Shown here: positions 23,431-36,268 of the stretch, one piece after another | Layout: each line of letters begins with the position of its first letter | Position numbering within the stretch: the first letter of the stretch is position 1 | NCBI GenBank assembly: GCA_032433595.1 | Contig: JASWJB010000266.1 | Span: 1 to 61,365, forward strand | Reading direction: 5' to 3' | Length of the DNA: 61,365 bases | DNA from: Conoideocrella luteorostrata | Lineage: Eukaryota; Ascomycota; Sordariomycetes; Hypocreales; Clavicipitaceae | Notes under the pieces: model-generated | The model's input: the letters and a program-made list of their open reading frames with translations, nothing else | Told to the model about the DNA's origin: nothing | Databases searched by the model: none | Position numbers and translations under genes: made by a program

Positions 23431-24466
23431 ATGTCTGGGTCTGATTCTCCATTGGCCTCAAAACCTCATCCCTCCCAACCGTCCAGCTCCAACTCCCAAG
23501 ACCAGCAAAAGCGTTCACAACAAAAAGACCAAGGATGGTCTTTTGTCAAACCAAGAAAAGGCTGCTACCATAAATGTGCATCCTCAACGCCGCCCACCAT
23601 ACCACAAGCCCGGTCCGGACCCTTACGCTCCGCCAAAGACATCACAGACGAGTACCACCGCCTTCGCCAAGACTTTTGCTCCAACCCCTGCCATCAATCT
23701 ATCAAGAAACTCATCACTGGAAGCGCAGATAGCTCATGTCCCGTCACAGAAGCCATTTGCCTGGGCATAGGAACATTCGACCCCGCAGATGGTGGCTGGG
23801 AAGCCAAACGGAGGACATATATCCAGTTATTCGCACTAGAGGCCATCATCGAAGAACTTGGTAATACTCCCCCCTCCTATAACTTCGCGCCATCTTAAAA
23901 CAGTATGCTAACACACGACGTAGAGATAATCACAAACTCCAAAATAAAGTGTACCTTTCAAGAGCCGCTTTTCACTGAAGCAGATGCCACGTTCCTGCGT
24001 AGTCTAGGGCATAGGGTCGTCGAAGCACCGCTAGCTAGCGAAGCGGTCACCTCAGATACATTACTCTACGGCATCCATTTATATAGAAATCTTTACGCGG
24101 AGGCTCTGAGGAGTCACCTGCCGGCCATGTTTGTGGGCACCGGCTGGGCTACATGGGACGGGTATGTCCTTATATTGCTGACAACTGAAGGAAATAATAA
24201 TGGCTGACACAGGTAATAGAATCACGGTCCTCTCCATAGAGGACTTGCATGGTCTCAGGACCATGGACGAGACGTATCGTAGGTGGGATTTTCCGCAAGA
24301 AGGGAATTGTTTTAGCAGTACGTGTTTGTATTGGCGTCGTGGGGAAGAAGCATATCATGGAAATGGGAAAGCTGTGGATGTGGAAGAGACATGTGTGTCG
24401 ACGAGGAGTCTTGTTAAAGCACAGCCCGGAGCCGGGGGGGGGAAACACAGAAATAGAGTAGGATAA
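23431..24466 (+). CDS. SRR1-like domain protein
   Basis: Predicted 304-residue protein with exons 23431-23860, 23924-24161 and 24220-24466. After a low-complexity Ser/Gln/Lys N-terminus, it has the SRR1 pattern: ICLGIGTFDP, QLFALEAIIEELGE, TFQEPLFTEADATFLRSLGH, RVVEAP and LPAMFVGTGW. SRR1 is named for a plant circadian regulator; fungal members are widespread but poorly studied, with yeast Ber1 linked to microtubule stability. The second intron has two possible acceptors 8 bp apart (CAG|GTAATAG|AATC); only the distal one keeps the frame open, the proximal one gives an immediate TAA. The C-terminal 60 residues are rich in charged and Gly residues and less conserved-looking, so the last exon boundary is the weakest part. 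Confidence 0.8.
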
Positions 24467-25133
24467 GATCATGTCTGTAAACGTGAGAAGAAAACCTGGA
24501 GGCGAGGGAAGAGTGCTGGAAAGAACATGGACAAGAATAAAAGTACAGAGAAGTGGTTGATCGCTTGATGTGAAGCAAGAAGCGACCGCTAACGCCTTCA
24601 CATTCAACAGCCAGCGGTGGCGTCCAATATGCATCTTTGGGAAAACACAAATGGTGCGCGCCATCAATCGCCAAATACAGTACTTCACATGAATTACACA
24701 ATCAAGACACGCAGCATGGAAAGTAATCGTGGCATTCACCTTTAACCTATCTATACATCATGCCTCGTCCCTCATTTTAACATATGCGAGCTAACGAAAA
24801 ATGGAACAAGTTACCACTACCCTACCCGACCATATAGAGTCCTTCTCGCCATCCATAAACTAATCTGAAAAGAGGAAAATCCGTATATACTCGAAAAACA
24901 CACTACGCTCTTCCTTGAGAGCTCCCAACGCCGGATGGAAAGAATAACTAAATTTATGGCCAAGCTGTCCTTTCCAATAAAAGAGGATAGTTTTGTGTAT
25001 GAGATGATGTCCAGCCAAGCAATCGTTGGCAACGCATAGGTATTATGTTCCAGATAGCAGGTGAATGCTAGCAAAGCTGGAATGGAGGAGTGGCTCTGGA
25101 AATTCGTTATAATCCGACCATACGTGAAATTGT
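24467..25133. other. Convergent intergenic region
   Basis: About 670 bp between the 3' ends of the SRR1-like and GH17 genes; AT-rich 3' untranslated sequence is expected here. No gene is recognised. Confidence 0.5.
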
Positions 25134-27354
25134 TCACACAGTCTTCCCTCCACAATCGGGAATCTTCACGCCAGGCTTTAGATTGCGGTTGATATCCATC
25201 AATCCCCACTTATCTTCCCATTCCTGCCCCTTATCCTTGTCATTGAACCGAACTTTCCAAGGCTCATCAAAAGCTTCGAACCAAAAGTAATTTGTGCCGT
25301 TTGCCAAGGCCTGGCACACCCAGTCGTTCATGAACTTATTCATTCCGTCGATACTGGCAACTGCGCCAGGAGTTGATGAACTGCACACTGGCGACCCACC
25401 GCAGTCCTTGCCACCAGCACTTGGCCAACCTGTTTCGGAGATGATGTTTTTCGACATGTCTGACTTCCAAAACTGCTTGTCCTTACCAGACCAGAAGCCG
25501 TATGTCCAGCTTGCAGCTGTATCTACCGAGACTCCTGCAAAGAACGGATGAATGTTGGCCATGATGTAGTCGCTCTTGGCGGCCAAGCCATCGGTCCAAT
25601 CATCACCCAGGTCCGATGATGCCACGGGAAGTTTAAGTCCTTTGCTCGTGAGGTTGCTTCGTACACCGTCCAAGACGGTGCCAAGTTGGGTGACTGTCAT
25701 CTCTTTGCGGAAGAGGATTTCGTTGGCCACGATGATGCCTTCGAATGGCTCGGCACCATATTGATCAAGGATATCCCACATTTGTGACAGCTGTCGCGCA
25801 TTCGTTGTTTCGTTCTTGTCTTGCCATACACCCAGCCAAATCTTAATACTATCCTTCATCTTGAGCCTGTCAATCGCGTGGATAAGCATCTGCGTCTGGT
25901 TGCAGTCAGTGCCGTATAGGCGAATCTTGTTAGTCAGTTGGCTGAGGACCGCAACGTCGCGGGTGATGTTGTTCTGTGATGGCGGGTTATGCATGCAGTC
26001 GGGATACTGTGTGTTAAGAGGTGTGTAGTCCATGCCTGGGAAAACCTTGTGAAGATCCTTGTTGTTCATGAGCGCCTTGATTTCACTGCTGTTGATATCA
26101 AGGTCACCGTTCTTGGACTTGTCGTCTGCAGCGGATTGGCCACTGCTGGCTGCCTTCTTGTTGCCTGCAACCATGCTGCCAACCACACCGCCCACGATGG
26201 CGCCGGCGATAACTAGGAAGATGACAATAAGGACGACCCATCTCCATTTCTTGCTATGACCACTGTTCTTAGATGTCCAGTTCCCAGACTTTTCGCGAAC
26301 ATTTTCAGGCTCCAAGCGATCCTGACCTGCATGAAAGAATTAGCTCTTGGAGTTCGAACGAGCGCCATTACGCATTCCTTAAGAAGGACTTACCATTACG
26401 TCCCATCATAGTACCCGCTGCCGCAGCTGCCCCAATGCCACTGGCCCCTGCAGCAGCGGCACCAACCCCACCCCTTGTTCTATCCGAATGCGGCAGACTC
26501 AGCATCGAGTTCCGCTGACTGTGCCTACCGTAATGCAATCCGTCATCACCATCGTCTGCAATCTCGTGCGGGTTCACCACTCCTAAGCTGGCATCATGAT
26601 ATCTGTGTGAAGTCGACATTCCCTGATAGGGATCGTCCGCATATGACTCGGTGCCAAAGCTCCGCATACTTCGTGCTGGTGAGTGGGTTGCAGAGGGTGT
26701 TCCAAAAGGGTTCAGACTGGAGCGGGACCCTTGCTCAGGAAGTTGATTCTGTCCGGGGCCACGGTTGTATACGGGGTCGGGCGGGTATCCACCACCAAGT
26801 TGTGAGTTCTGATATCCAGAACTTGGAGAGCTGGAGTATTGGGCTCTTGACGGTGGTGGTGGGAGCTGTCCTGAGCCAGCTCTCATGCCCGTCATACCAC
26901 TCTCGCGGGCATTGTGATCAGCGACGGTGTACGCAATGCCAGCCATACCCCCAGATGCTTGTTCACTGAAGTTGTCTGCACCTGGTGTGATGTTGCTCTG
27001 GGCTGCGTGCTGAGCGGATGGTTGGCTGGGCGTATTGTGTGGTGGACTTCTGCTGTACGCAGAGAAATCGTTATGTCGGGGTGGTGGCGGTGCTGCTTCA
27101 TGCTCATAGCTGCGGGTGTCAGAAGCAAAACCATCATGTTCTACATAAGGCTGATACCCTAGGTAGGGTTGTTGCTGTTGCATTCTGCTGGGAGCATACG
27201 AGTGGGATGACGTCTGATCATAGTATGGTGAGTCCGCGCCAGAATGATTATAATCGTAGTCGTGGGCCGGACCTCTCCTGGGCTGGTTCTCATAATCGTA
27301 TGACGCGTCTAACGGCTCCCTCTCGTGAGGATCCCCTCTCGGATAGCGCTGCAT
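25134..27354 (-). CDS. btgC: GH17 glucan endo-1,3-beta-glucosidase, BtgC-like type II membrane protein
   Basis: Predicted 717-residue enzyme in two exons, 27354-26394 and 26326-25134, with a 67-bp intron. The first 320 residues are a long disordered region rich in Pro, Ser, Gln, Tyr and Gly, ending in an Ala/Gly-rich tract. Next comes one transmembrane helix ([20 protein letters not shown]) that should leave the C-terminal catalytic domain outside the cell. The GH17 domain shows [30 protein letters not shown] (probable acid/base Glu) and [13 protein letters not shown] (probable nucleophile Glu). It should cut or remodel beta-1,3-glucan at the wall, as described for Aspergillus BtgC. The start is the ATG at 27354; the frame runs on upstream without an ATG. 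Confidence 0.93.
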
Positions 27355-29297
27355 ATTATCGAGCAAGATGCACGATGATTGTCGATGTTGTTGAAGGGAA
27401 CGAATTGATGGGTCGGATTGACAGGGAAGCCCAAGGCAATCAAGTGCTCGTGCGCAGGGCGAACTGAATCGTCAGTGGATGCACAAGCACTTGATAATAC
27501 AGATGCACTTGGTTGCGCTCAAGAAAGAGAAAGAAAAAAAAAACGCTGGTCTAAGTTGGGAGCTCCAGTCTTTCAGAGCTGAAAGAGGCGGCCGACTCTA
27601 TTGCCGTTTTTTGTGCCCAGGCCAACAAGCTGTGCAATCACGTAGCGGCGACGACAATAATGATGATGCGGATGATGCGTATGAAACCGTTTGAATCAGT
27701 AAAACTGTCGCTGTAAATGCACTTTCAAGACCGAAGAACCCCCCAAAAAGAAAATTGCATGTAATTTTTTCCGTTTGCAGGAGATTCCTGCGGTCGCCGG
27801 AAGTGTAGGGCAACGAGCATCAATCGATTGCTTGGTGTCGTCAGCGAGCTGGTTGGGGCTGTTGGCTGGTGGGACTAGGTTACGGTCGCCGCGGTGATGT
27901 AGCGCCAAAGGCAATGCTAATGGCGGCAATTCGCAGGGTAGTTAGGCCAAGGTCAGCAGCTGCACCCCCACTAGTGTTTAGCTGGAGCGGGCGAGATTGC
28001 GACCAGGCGATGAGGAGCGACAGTACGGCGCCAGCTTGGTGAGGGAGGTCGTAAATTTTCCAATGAATGATGATGCGAATGTACAGAGATGGAGGTTGGG
28101 AGATGGAAGATGGAAGATGGGAGACGGGAGACACACAAAGGAGAAATGAGGACATGGAAGACAACGAGGCTGAGACCACCACTAAGGGCTAGCCAGTGCC
28201 AGCCAGTTGCCAGCCCAGTCCGGTCAATTTGTCTGGTCGGTCAATGCCAGTCAGGCCAGTCGGGCTAGTCAGCTTAGGTAGTTACAATGAGAGTGTCCGA
28301 GTGACCTGCCTTCCCACCTGCTTGCCAAGGTTGGCCTGTCCAAGACGAGTGAGAGGCTTGCTTCCCATCCCCGACATCGAAATACGAGACGTCGCTAGTC
28401 CACCATCAGCACCCTCGATAATGCGGGTAAAGACGAGACGTTGCGTTCGCCCCTCTTGGCAGCCAACGAGGTACGTTTTACTTCGTGCTTGTACGGAGTA
28501 GAGTGGCGTCGCTGCTATGAACTGCTATGCGTGCAATACCATGCGCACCTCTCCCGCTCCCACAGCAGTAGGCTGTGCTTCGTGTCACCGTGGAAAGGCC
28601 TCTTCATGAACCGAGCCGTCACTGTACGCCTTAACCAGGTGCTAATGGTACTCGATGAGGACCTGAAAGCAATCCAAGCCAGGAGGAGGTTGAAAGTGCC
28701 AGGACCACGATCAACAGCCCCCATGTAGGACATCTGGGTCCAAGGTGGATTCCCGTGTTTGAGACGTATTACCGAGGACGGGGAACTACTACAGGTATTG
28801 TACACAAAGGGGTACAGCGCAACCATTTTAACGTCGGCTTGTGCAAATGGCCCTTCAAGACCTAAAGGGCGATTTGCCATAACTGAGAGTTTTGCTATTG
28901 TCGAAGTACACGCTATGTACGCCGGGTTGGACGACGTAAATGGCTCTATTAAGCGGACAAGAGACGTACAGCAGATTCCGACGACCCCACCACGAAACAT
29001 CCCGAATTCCAGCATTTCAGTGGGTTCGCTGGAAACCTGACTCTGCGAATACTGCTACACACACGAGCGAGTGCCGTTCAAGTCCGTGCAATGAATGACG
29101 TGCAAAAACAAGAATTCCACAGCCCAAATCGGACGAGTGCATAGTCACTCCGTAATGTGTCCACAGACGTTGGATCGAATATAATCTGCTACTGACAACT
29201 CGTGAGAGTTGCGACGGACAAGACACGCTGGACCGCCGATGTTGAAGAACTGGTTACTCGATATGAATGTCTGCTAGCAAACCTCGGCCTGAACTGA
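27355..29297. other. Gene-poor stretch upstream of the GH17 gene
   Basis: The proximal part is the GH17 promoter and leader. Around 28190-28280 there are many short CCAGTC/GCCAG repeats. A minus-strand ATG frame of 166 codons (29015-28515) is the longest here; it has no domain, no signal peptide and unremarkable composition, so it is not called as a gene. Confidence 0.4.
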
Positions 29298-29630
29298 ATA
29301 ACTACTCGTGCTACGCCGCCCCACCACCTATGGTGCTGATGAGCAAAACAGTCGGCCACCTGGGCTACAAAACTAATACTTCAATACTATAAAACTAAAT
29401 CAATAATAAATCTTAAAAAAATAAATTCTATAAACTTTTATTTATTGTTAATAGTTCATATATTTAAAATATATTTTTATCATAGGTGAAGTATATATCG
29501 TACACTTTCTTAAGTACCATACTAGCTATCTTTTGTGATAATTTTTGTCACCTAAGTGGCTGACTTGCTTGTGTGTCCGTTTTGCTAATCAGCACCACCA
29601 GCGGTGGGGCGTGGCACAAGTAGTATTTGG
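29298..29630. mobile_element. MITE-like element with imperfect terminal inverted repeats
   Basis: The left arm (about 29298-29370) and right arm (about 29545-29630) are imperfect inverted repeats; shared blocks include the left-arm GGTGCTGATGAGCAAAAC and, on the reverse of the right arm, GGTGCTGATTAGCAAAACG, plus CTACTCGTGCTACGCC against CTACTTGTGCCACGCC. The 170-bp core is extremely AT-rich and has no open frame. The structure fits a small non-autonomous DNA transposon. The AT-rich core could reflect repeat-induced mutation or original composition. Target-site duplications were not settled, so the ends are approximate. Confidence 0.65.
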
Positions 29631-32600
29631 ATTTTTGACTCAATTTCATCCTGAGATGGGGGTAAGGAAGGGTGGAATTGGGCTACGACATCATGCATGT
29701 GCGCAGTGCAGTTTATTTTTGGCTGCACCTCGGACAGCCAAGAGTTTGAGCCGCCTGAGGCACGCCACTTTACGAGCCACCTCGTGTTTACTTAGCCCAT
29801 GTGCTGACATTACAGTACTTGTTACGGAGTACATCAAAAGCCTTTTCGCCCAAGAGCCGTGCGATGTCGCGACAGTGTCAGTCGGAACGCAAAGTTATGT
29901 GGCAAGGACCTATTGCTTGAGGACGTTATCCTGTCTTCCTTTCTAAACTGGTCTCGCCCCCAAATTAACAATCATTGGCTACTTATATGTGTACGCCAAT
30001 TTGTCTAGTTGCTGGATTTGTACACCGTACTCCGTAAACACGCGCAACAAAAAAAAAAAGAAAAGCAGGCCATGGTCTCAACGACACTGCGACATGCAGC
30101 AACACAAGAAGACGCTGCAGGAGATGACCCTAGACATCAACCCACTGGCAGTCTGTTCACAGTATGCGGGCAGCGAGTAGCATTGAGGATCCAACGGCGA
30201 TGCACTCTGTCGAGATAAATCGTCAAATGATGGTGATAACTTAGAATTGTGTTCAGAGGCTCTCCCACAAATCCTCACTTCCTTGGCCAGGAAGAGTGCC
30301 AATCAAATGCGGTTTGCAGGCTGCAGGGGCTTGAGACTGTATTTGCAACAGAATAATTTACAGGGCCTGCGCCACACACACAAACCTGATGGCTAGTTAC
30401 CACTAGTAAGTTGTCAGTCCAACTGAATTGGCTCAAAAAGGATCACCCCTGTGGTCCACATGTGGGTTGATGTGAACCTCCCTGAGCAAGTTGCCTGGCT
30501 GTTCTACGGAGTAGGTCCCCCGTACATTCCTATTCTTCGCAAAATATGTCGGATCTACGAACTTGAGAGGACTCCTGTTTTCATAGCCTCACATTTGGAC
30601 GGCTTAGTTTCAAAACATACGGCTGATCACATAGCAAGTTTGACTCAGCTCTTAAGATCACCCGCGGCCTGCTCCGCTGCACTAATATCCTACCATATGT
30701 ACATATGTCCAACCCGGTAAATCAATAGTTGGTTGAATCTGGGGTTGGGTTGGGACCTCCGTTCGCACCAGGAAGGACGACGGAGCGGAGCAAGCGGTGT
30801 TGGAGAATGCAATCCCTGTTGTCACCGGCCAAGCGTCCGGCATGATTTCAATAGCGTAGGCGTTTTTACGCACATCAGTGAGTTGTCTGTTGCGGCCGAG
30901 GCAGTGCCCGACGCTATTGGTTATCTCGTATCTTGCCGCCTACGGAGCTCCGAAAGACGGTCTCTGTTGGAAGGGCTACTCATTGTACAATCCCGCATGT
31001 TCGTCAGAATTGAGCTGCTTTCCCGTTCCAAGACTCGCCGCCTGATAAATCAGAGACGGCCATTGGACCGTGTGACTGGTTCGCCTCAGGTTACTCCGGT
31101 AGTCTGTTGGGATATTCTGATATGTTGATGGATGCGTGAGAAATCACCACCCGCGCACCAGTTGACCAACTAAATATCATTCGACCCTGTAATTGCCACC
31201 CCAATGAATAGGCCATACCATCGCAGAGCTTGAGTAGTGATATGGATCAGAGATCCATGGCTCGTTCCATTCGGAACCCTGCGACTTTGTTGTTTCAATA
31301 ACTCATGCAAAAGGGAGCCTCAAGACGGTTCGTCTAGGCAAGCACCTTGTTGATCATAAGACCGTCTCAATATTTTGTATTTAGCATTTGCACAGCAGCT
31401 GAGAAGCGGCCCCAAAGCCAACAGCAACCAGAGCAATGGCAAAAATTAATGAGTACAATGATGGACGAAGGATGGGCAACTCCCTTCTCTGCAACTTGTG
31501 TCAGCACTGCTCTATTGATTCACCGAATGGATTCTCGTGCACGCAACCGAAAATTGCGTCAAGCCTCCGAATCCTTTTCCGCTCCACATCGCGCGCTAAC
31601 TAACTAACTACCACTATTGCTTGGTATGGAGCTGCTTTATGGAAGACGCGGCTAATATTCTTCTGCCTCTTGTGCCCCTGCACAGCCCTGTGTGTACGGG
31701 GTCAGCCAGAGTATCGTCGATTGGGCTCCCAGCTTCGAGAAACCAGCCCTCAGCTTTCCAGCCCTACGCTCCATCTGGTGACGGAGTAATTTCTGGATTG
31801 ATTTCCAGCGAGCGGCATCCAAGGACAGCAAGGACAGGGAGGAAGAAGTAATCGCCCCAGACATCCAACTTGCAAGTCAAGTCTAGATTGGCCCGTCCTC
31901 CACCCGTAGGCTGACTTGTTACGTTCAATCAGGTCTACAACTGCATCATGACATGCTGCGGCCAACCTAAAGTCAAAGCACCCCGAAGTTAACGGCCGAG
32001 AGGTAGCCGCAGAGCCGCAGCAGGTCATGTTGGCGGCTGGTTCTTTTGTCAATTTCACCGCGCCAATCAAACGGCTGGTGGATCGCACAAACCAGGATCT
32101 TCGTCCTGTTGTGGTGTCATTTCCGACAACTTTATACTCAAGGAGTATAGATACGCGAGTTGACATGTTACATGATATTGCAATTGTCCGCCGCCCCCGT
32201 GAGCTTACACTTGCATTTCTCCGTGTTATCCTCTGCCGTCTTGCTATTGTGCAATTGTTTCTCCCCTTCTTCAGGTGTGGCTGCCTTTCGGCTTTTCTCG
32301 AGATTTGATATTTGTTTCCTCCGCTCGACGCCAATCTTACTTGATGGGCATGGCGACGGCTGCATTGGAAAGACGGAGAAGGAGCTGAAGCCGCAGCTAG
32401 CCATTTCGACCTCCATGCTTACTCGCATATATTTCATTGCACAACACGGGGTACAGACGAAAACTAGGACTAAAGCTACCAATTAGCCTCCGGCTGCTCC
32501 GTCGCTCCCCGTACCACACCACGCCATGCCACACCATACCATGTCATGCTGCGCAAACCACATCCTCCATTCGTCGACCTGCCAAGCACCAAACCATGCC

Positions 32601-33231
32601 ATGCTGTGGCCTGGAACTGCCTCTAAGTAAATGGCCGCTTCCCTAATTAACTAATATGTACTCCGTACTAACTACAAAAATTGGTCGATCCTCTCCTCCC
32701 CTCCCCCTTCCGCCGAACTGATTTTAGTTCGAGCACTCCCCGCCGCCCGCTCCATGATTGGCCTCTGGCTCGCAACCCCTTGGCACGTTTGCCGAGTCGG
32801 CATATCTGCATGCCCGTCATACACCAGCCAGGCACACGACTCAATTCGGCTTAAACTGGAGTTGCTGTCACTTTCCAGCGTGGCTCTTCTATTCTTCAAT
32901 CACTCATGACGCACTATTATACTCATCATTCAAAGTGTTGACCAATTTCATGGAACGGCCAAGGTAGCGTAGCATCTACTGTTGAAGCTCGTCCATTTTC
33001 TCGCCTTTATCAGTTATTCTTAGCCCTACTCGGTACATGACGAGACGCTAAAGTCATCTCCACCGCCAGCAACCAAGCAACCCCTCGTCAACGTTGGTTG
33101 CTCCAATTTGCTCTGACCACACATGCATTGCATAGCTTCATATCGAATTATTGGCTCACCGAAATACGTACTTGCAGTTGCTAACGAATACGTTGCTGGC
33201 GAGGCTTTGGCTTCGCGACCAGCAAGACGCC
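29631..33231. other. Gene-poor stretch upstream of the microexon Zn2Cys6 gene
   Basis: About 3.6 kb with only short open frames on both strands; none shows a domain or a consistent splice series. TACGGAGTA-like motifs occur near 29823, 30026, 30508 and 32657. CCATACC/CCATGCC repeats lie around 32515-32550. The last few hundred bases should be the promoter of the gene at 33232. Confidence 0.4.
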
Positions 33232-35753
33232 ATGGAGATTCAGTTCTCTATCCCTTTAAATCCTGCGAGGAAGAGTAGTGGCCCCTCTGAGTGAGTTTGA
33301 AGCTCGATATGGAAGTGGTGCATGCGAACTGGCAATCATGTGTTCAGAGGGGGCGGCAAGACCAAAGGCACATTGCTTCAGTCACTGACTTACGAGCTTT
33401 GGTAGACCTACTACTCCTTCGACAAAGCAGCCACATGCAGCAGGTCATGGAAGTACGCACAGATTTGCGCTTGAGTCGAGAACTCGGCACACACGGCGGA
33501 GCACAACTCGTGCCCGCACAGGATGTACTACCTGTGAGTATATATCTTATTGCCCCCTGTCCCGAACACTTAACTGCTTTGAGGAAACTTCACGTAACAA
33601 TGCTAACAATTATCTATCTCTAGGCAAGTAAGCTGTTGCCCCTCGTCTGTCGCTATACACATAGCCTGTATCAGTCTCAGATATACATCGTCACCATACG
33701 AATGACTGACTCTTAGTTGCCCTTTCGTTAAACTAGAAAACGTCATGTAAAGTGCGACGAGACTAGACCAGCGTGTCTCAACTGTCTTAAATGGCGTGGT
33801 TACTGCGACGCCTACAATGAGTTACCAGACTCTCAGTCTTCAAGCTCACTGTCGTCTTCATTTCGAACTACTGGCGACAATAAGGGCGCCAAATTGATAC
33901 ATACGAAGAAAGCGCCACTAGTAATCACTGAACCAGCTGTTAACACGATTCGATTCTCTAACAGCGAGCAACGAGCATATTTTGATGAGTGGGCAAGCTT
34001 ATCTGTAACTTTTCTAAGCGGCGGGCTGAACCAAACCCGCCTGTGGACTGCTACTATGCCCCAGGTGACAATGGAAGAGCCGACATTGCGGTACGGTGCT
34101 ATGGCGGTCGGGGCATTGCGCAAAGCATATGAGTTTGACAGTTCGTTGACTACGCCGACAAACGGGAATAAGCATTATCTCAACGCTGTGATTTATTATT
34201 GCGAGGCGCTGCGCCTTCAGTCGAAAGCGAAACCTACGAGGGAAGGACTTCGAACAGCCTTGTTATCGTCGCTGCTGTTCATTTGCTTTGAGGCTCAGAG
34301 AGGAAATATGCCAGCTGTGCTGAAGCATGTTACACATGGATTCAGCATGTTGAATGAATTAGCTGGGTGTACGGATCTTGCACCTGGGCTAGTCAGTATT
34401 GCTCAAGCGCCGCCATCTTTGGTCCAGGAGATCCTCGACTGTTACAAGCCTCTGGAGTTGCAGTCTAGGTCGTTTATGGGATCATACAAGAAAGCCTTCT
34501 TCCCATCAAATCCGGCTAAGCCTGTATCGGGGGTCTTGGGGCCGGCGACACAAGCAGCACCAAAAACCATTACGGCTTTGAGCCGTCCCAATGTAAGTGG
34601 TGGCCCAGGGCCACAAGCCAGTCCCGCCGCGAGTTCAGACATATCGATGCCACTCGAATCAAGTAGGAGCCCATCCAGCCAACCAAGCACGCCATGGCAA
34701 AGTCCATCCCCAGCGGCGGCGGCCGTGTCTGCTCACACAGGACTGCCTAGTCCACAAAGCCAAAGCAGCAATCCCGGCACCCCTCCACAACAACCATCTC
34801 CCCAAGCAGCCCGTCGATTTGCCGGCATAGCTCCTTTCACGAAACACTCTCCTTATTTCCGACCACGCCAATCGCATATTAATTCACTGGATAACCTTCC
34901 GCGGACTTTTAAAGACCTTGACGAGGCCCAGGGGTATTGGAGCCTGGTGCAAAAAGCCATGGTTTCGCATCTACCAATGTTAACCATGATTACAGCCCAA
35001 CTGGGCTTGACCCGAGCCACCTCCGAAACTGAGCTCGACATGAAGCTCTCAAGCGTCAAACAGAACCCTCAAATCGGTAAATTCATCGCCGAAACCCGAT
35101 ATTGGCTCTCTCGATGGGTCGAGGCGCTCGAACCTGTTTATCAAGCCATTTGCCGCAACTCAGTAAACGACCGCCAAACCTATCTCAACGCCATCAACCT
35201 CCGAATCGAATACCTTATCTTGTACATATACACCACTGTCCCCCGATATTCAGGCCTCGTCACCGCCAGAGGCCTCACCCCTCAGTACCGCGAAATTAAT
35301 TTTCTAGCCGAAACCCTTCTTAGATCCCGACCAAATTGTGGTTTCGCCATGGATTCTGGCTGGACGTGGCCACTCTTTGTTTCGTCGTTCTGTTGTCGAG
35401 ATAAAAACGTTAGAGAAGATGCCATTCGCATACTGGGCCAGTACCCGATCCGTAATGCTCTACGCGATAGTCGAGTTTTTCGCGCCATAGCAATTCGAAA
35501 TCAAGAAGTTGAGGAGCAGGTCGCCGTCGAAGGGACTGAGCATGAACAGTGGCTACGATTAAGGAGGAGGGAGCTGGTCTTTGAGGACCTCGGAACATCT
35601 ATCATATATAGATCGGCGCAGAAAACCCACGATACTGGGTCGTGGGAATTGGTAGAAGAAGTTGCTGATTTTACAGTCATGGGGGACGGGAGGCTGAATT
35701 GGCATAGGCAACCAATATCGGAGTCGGTATCTATATTATCGGGGGTTTGTTAG
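33232..35753 (+). CDS. Zn2Cys6 transcription factor assembled through a 4-nt microexon
   Basis: Predicted 735-residue regulator with four exons: 33232-33290, 33406-33533, 33624-33627 and 33737-35753. The third exon is only GCAA. Joined, codons 63 and 64 become TGC and AAA, giving ARTGCTTCKKRHVKCDETRP. The six cysteines (60, 63, 70, 77, 80, 87) then have exact C-X2-C-X6-C-X6-C-X2-C-X6-C spacing. Support: donors GTGAGT, GTGAGT and GTAAGC; the intron before the microexon has a perfect TGCTAAC branch site 17-22 bp before its TAG; no other splice choice keeps the frame. Skipping the microexon gives ACC TAA, an immediate stop. The large last exon encodes a fungal regulatory domain (RAYFDEWASLSVTFLSGG, LRYGAMAVGALRKAYEFD), with a Ser/Pro/Gln-rich insert near residues 285-370. 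Target genes are unknown. Confidence 0.83.
33624..33627 (+). other. 4-nt microexon of the Zn2Cys6 gene
   Basis: The bases GCAA sit between an acceptor CTCTAG and a donor GTAAGC. They supply the last two bases of the second zinc-binding Cys codon and the first two of the following Lys codon. Confidence 0.72.
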
Positions 35754-36268
35754 ATTCGACGCCTGTGAGGTATAGGATTTATGAATGAAGGTGCACGGTG
35801 AGAAAAACTGTACAAGATGACGTTCTAGGCCGTACATTAATGGTGTGTTTGCTGGGTGTGTATTGTTGGTATGGATGGATTTGTGATTCAAATGCTGCAT
35901 TGGCACGGCGAACGGAATGTAGTTAATAAGCACCCCAAGGATTTCGGGATTTGCAAGCTAACCCGACTTTTGGCGCTGGGTAGAACCCAAAGGTGTACAA
36001 GGATTGGACCAAGACCAGATCATGGCCCCATGGACATTGTATACACTGTTTCTCAATATTGAGGAAATCACGCAAACTTGAAGAATTTCCTCGTTGCCGC
36101 TATTTTCAACGCACGTTATACACACCATAAGTTGAAAACACGTTCAAATCGCAGCTGGTGCTGCTTGTGCTCAGATGGACAGTAGAAAATCAAGTTCAGG
36201 AAAAGAAATGAGTCAGGCGAGATTGAAGAGGATATAATTTCAATCAGCAATTTAATTGACATCAACAA
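35754..36268. other. Intergenic region before the tRNA gene
   Basis: About 515 bp containing the 3' end of the Zn2Cys6 gene and the upstream flank of the tRNA. No gene is seen. Confidence 0.5.

Noticed and set aside
28190..28290. Possible CRISPR-like array of CCAG repeats
   Set aside because: The units are short and irregular without constant spacers, and the genome is fungal.
31750..32334. 194-codon minus-strand frame
   Set aside because: No recognisable domain, Arg/Ser-biased composition, and no support from splice sites or neighbours.
33291..33623. 110-codon plus-strand frame
   Set aside because: It runs through intron 1, exon 2 and intron 2 of the Zn2Cys6 gene in the wrong frame; the zinc-cluster frame explains the conserved cysteines.
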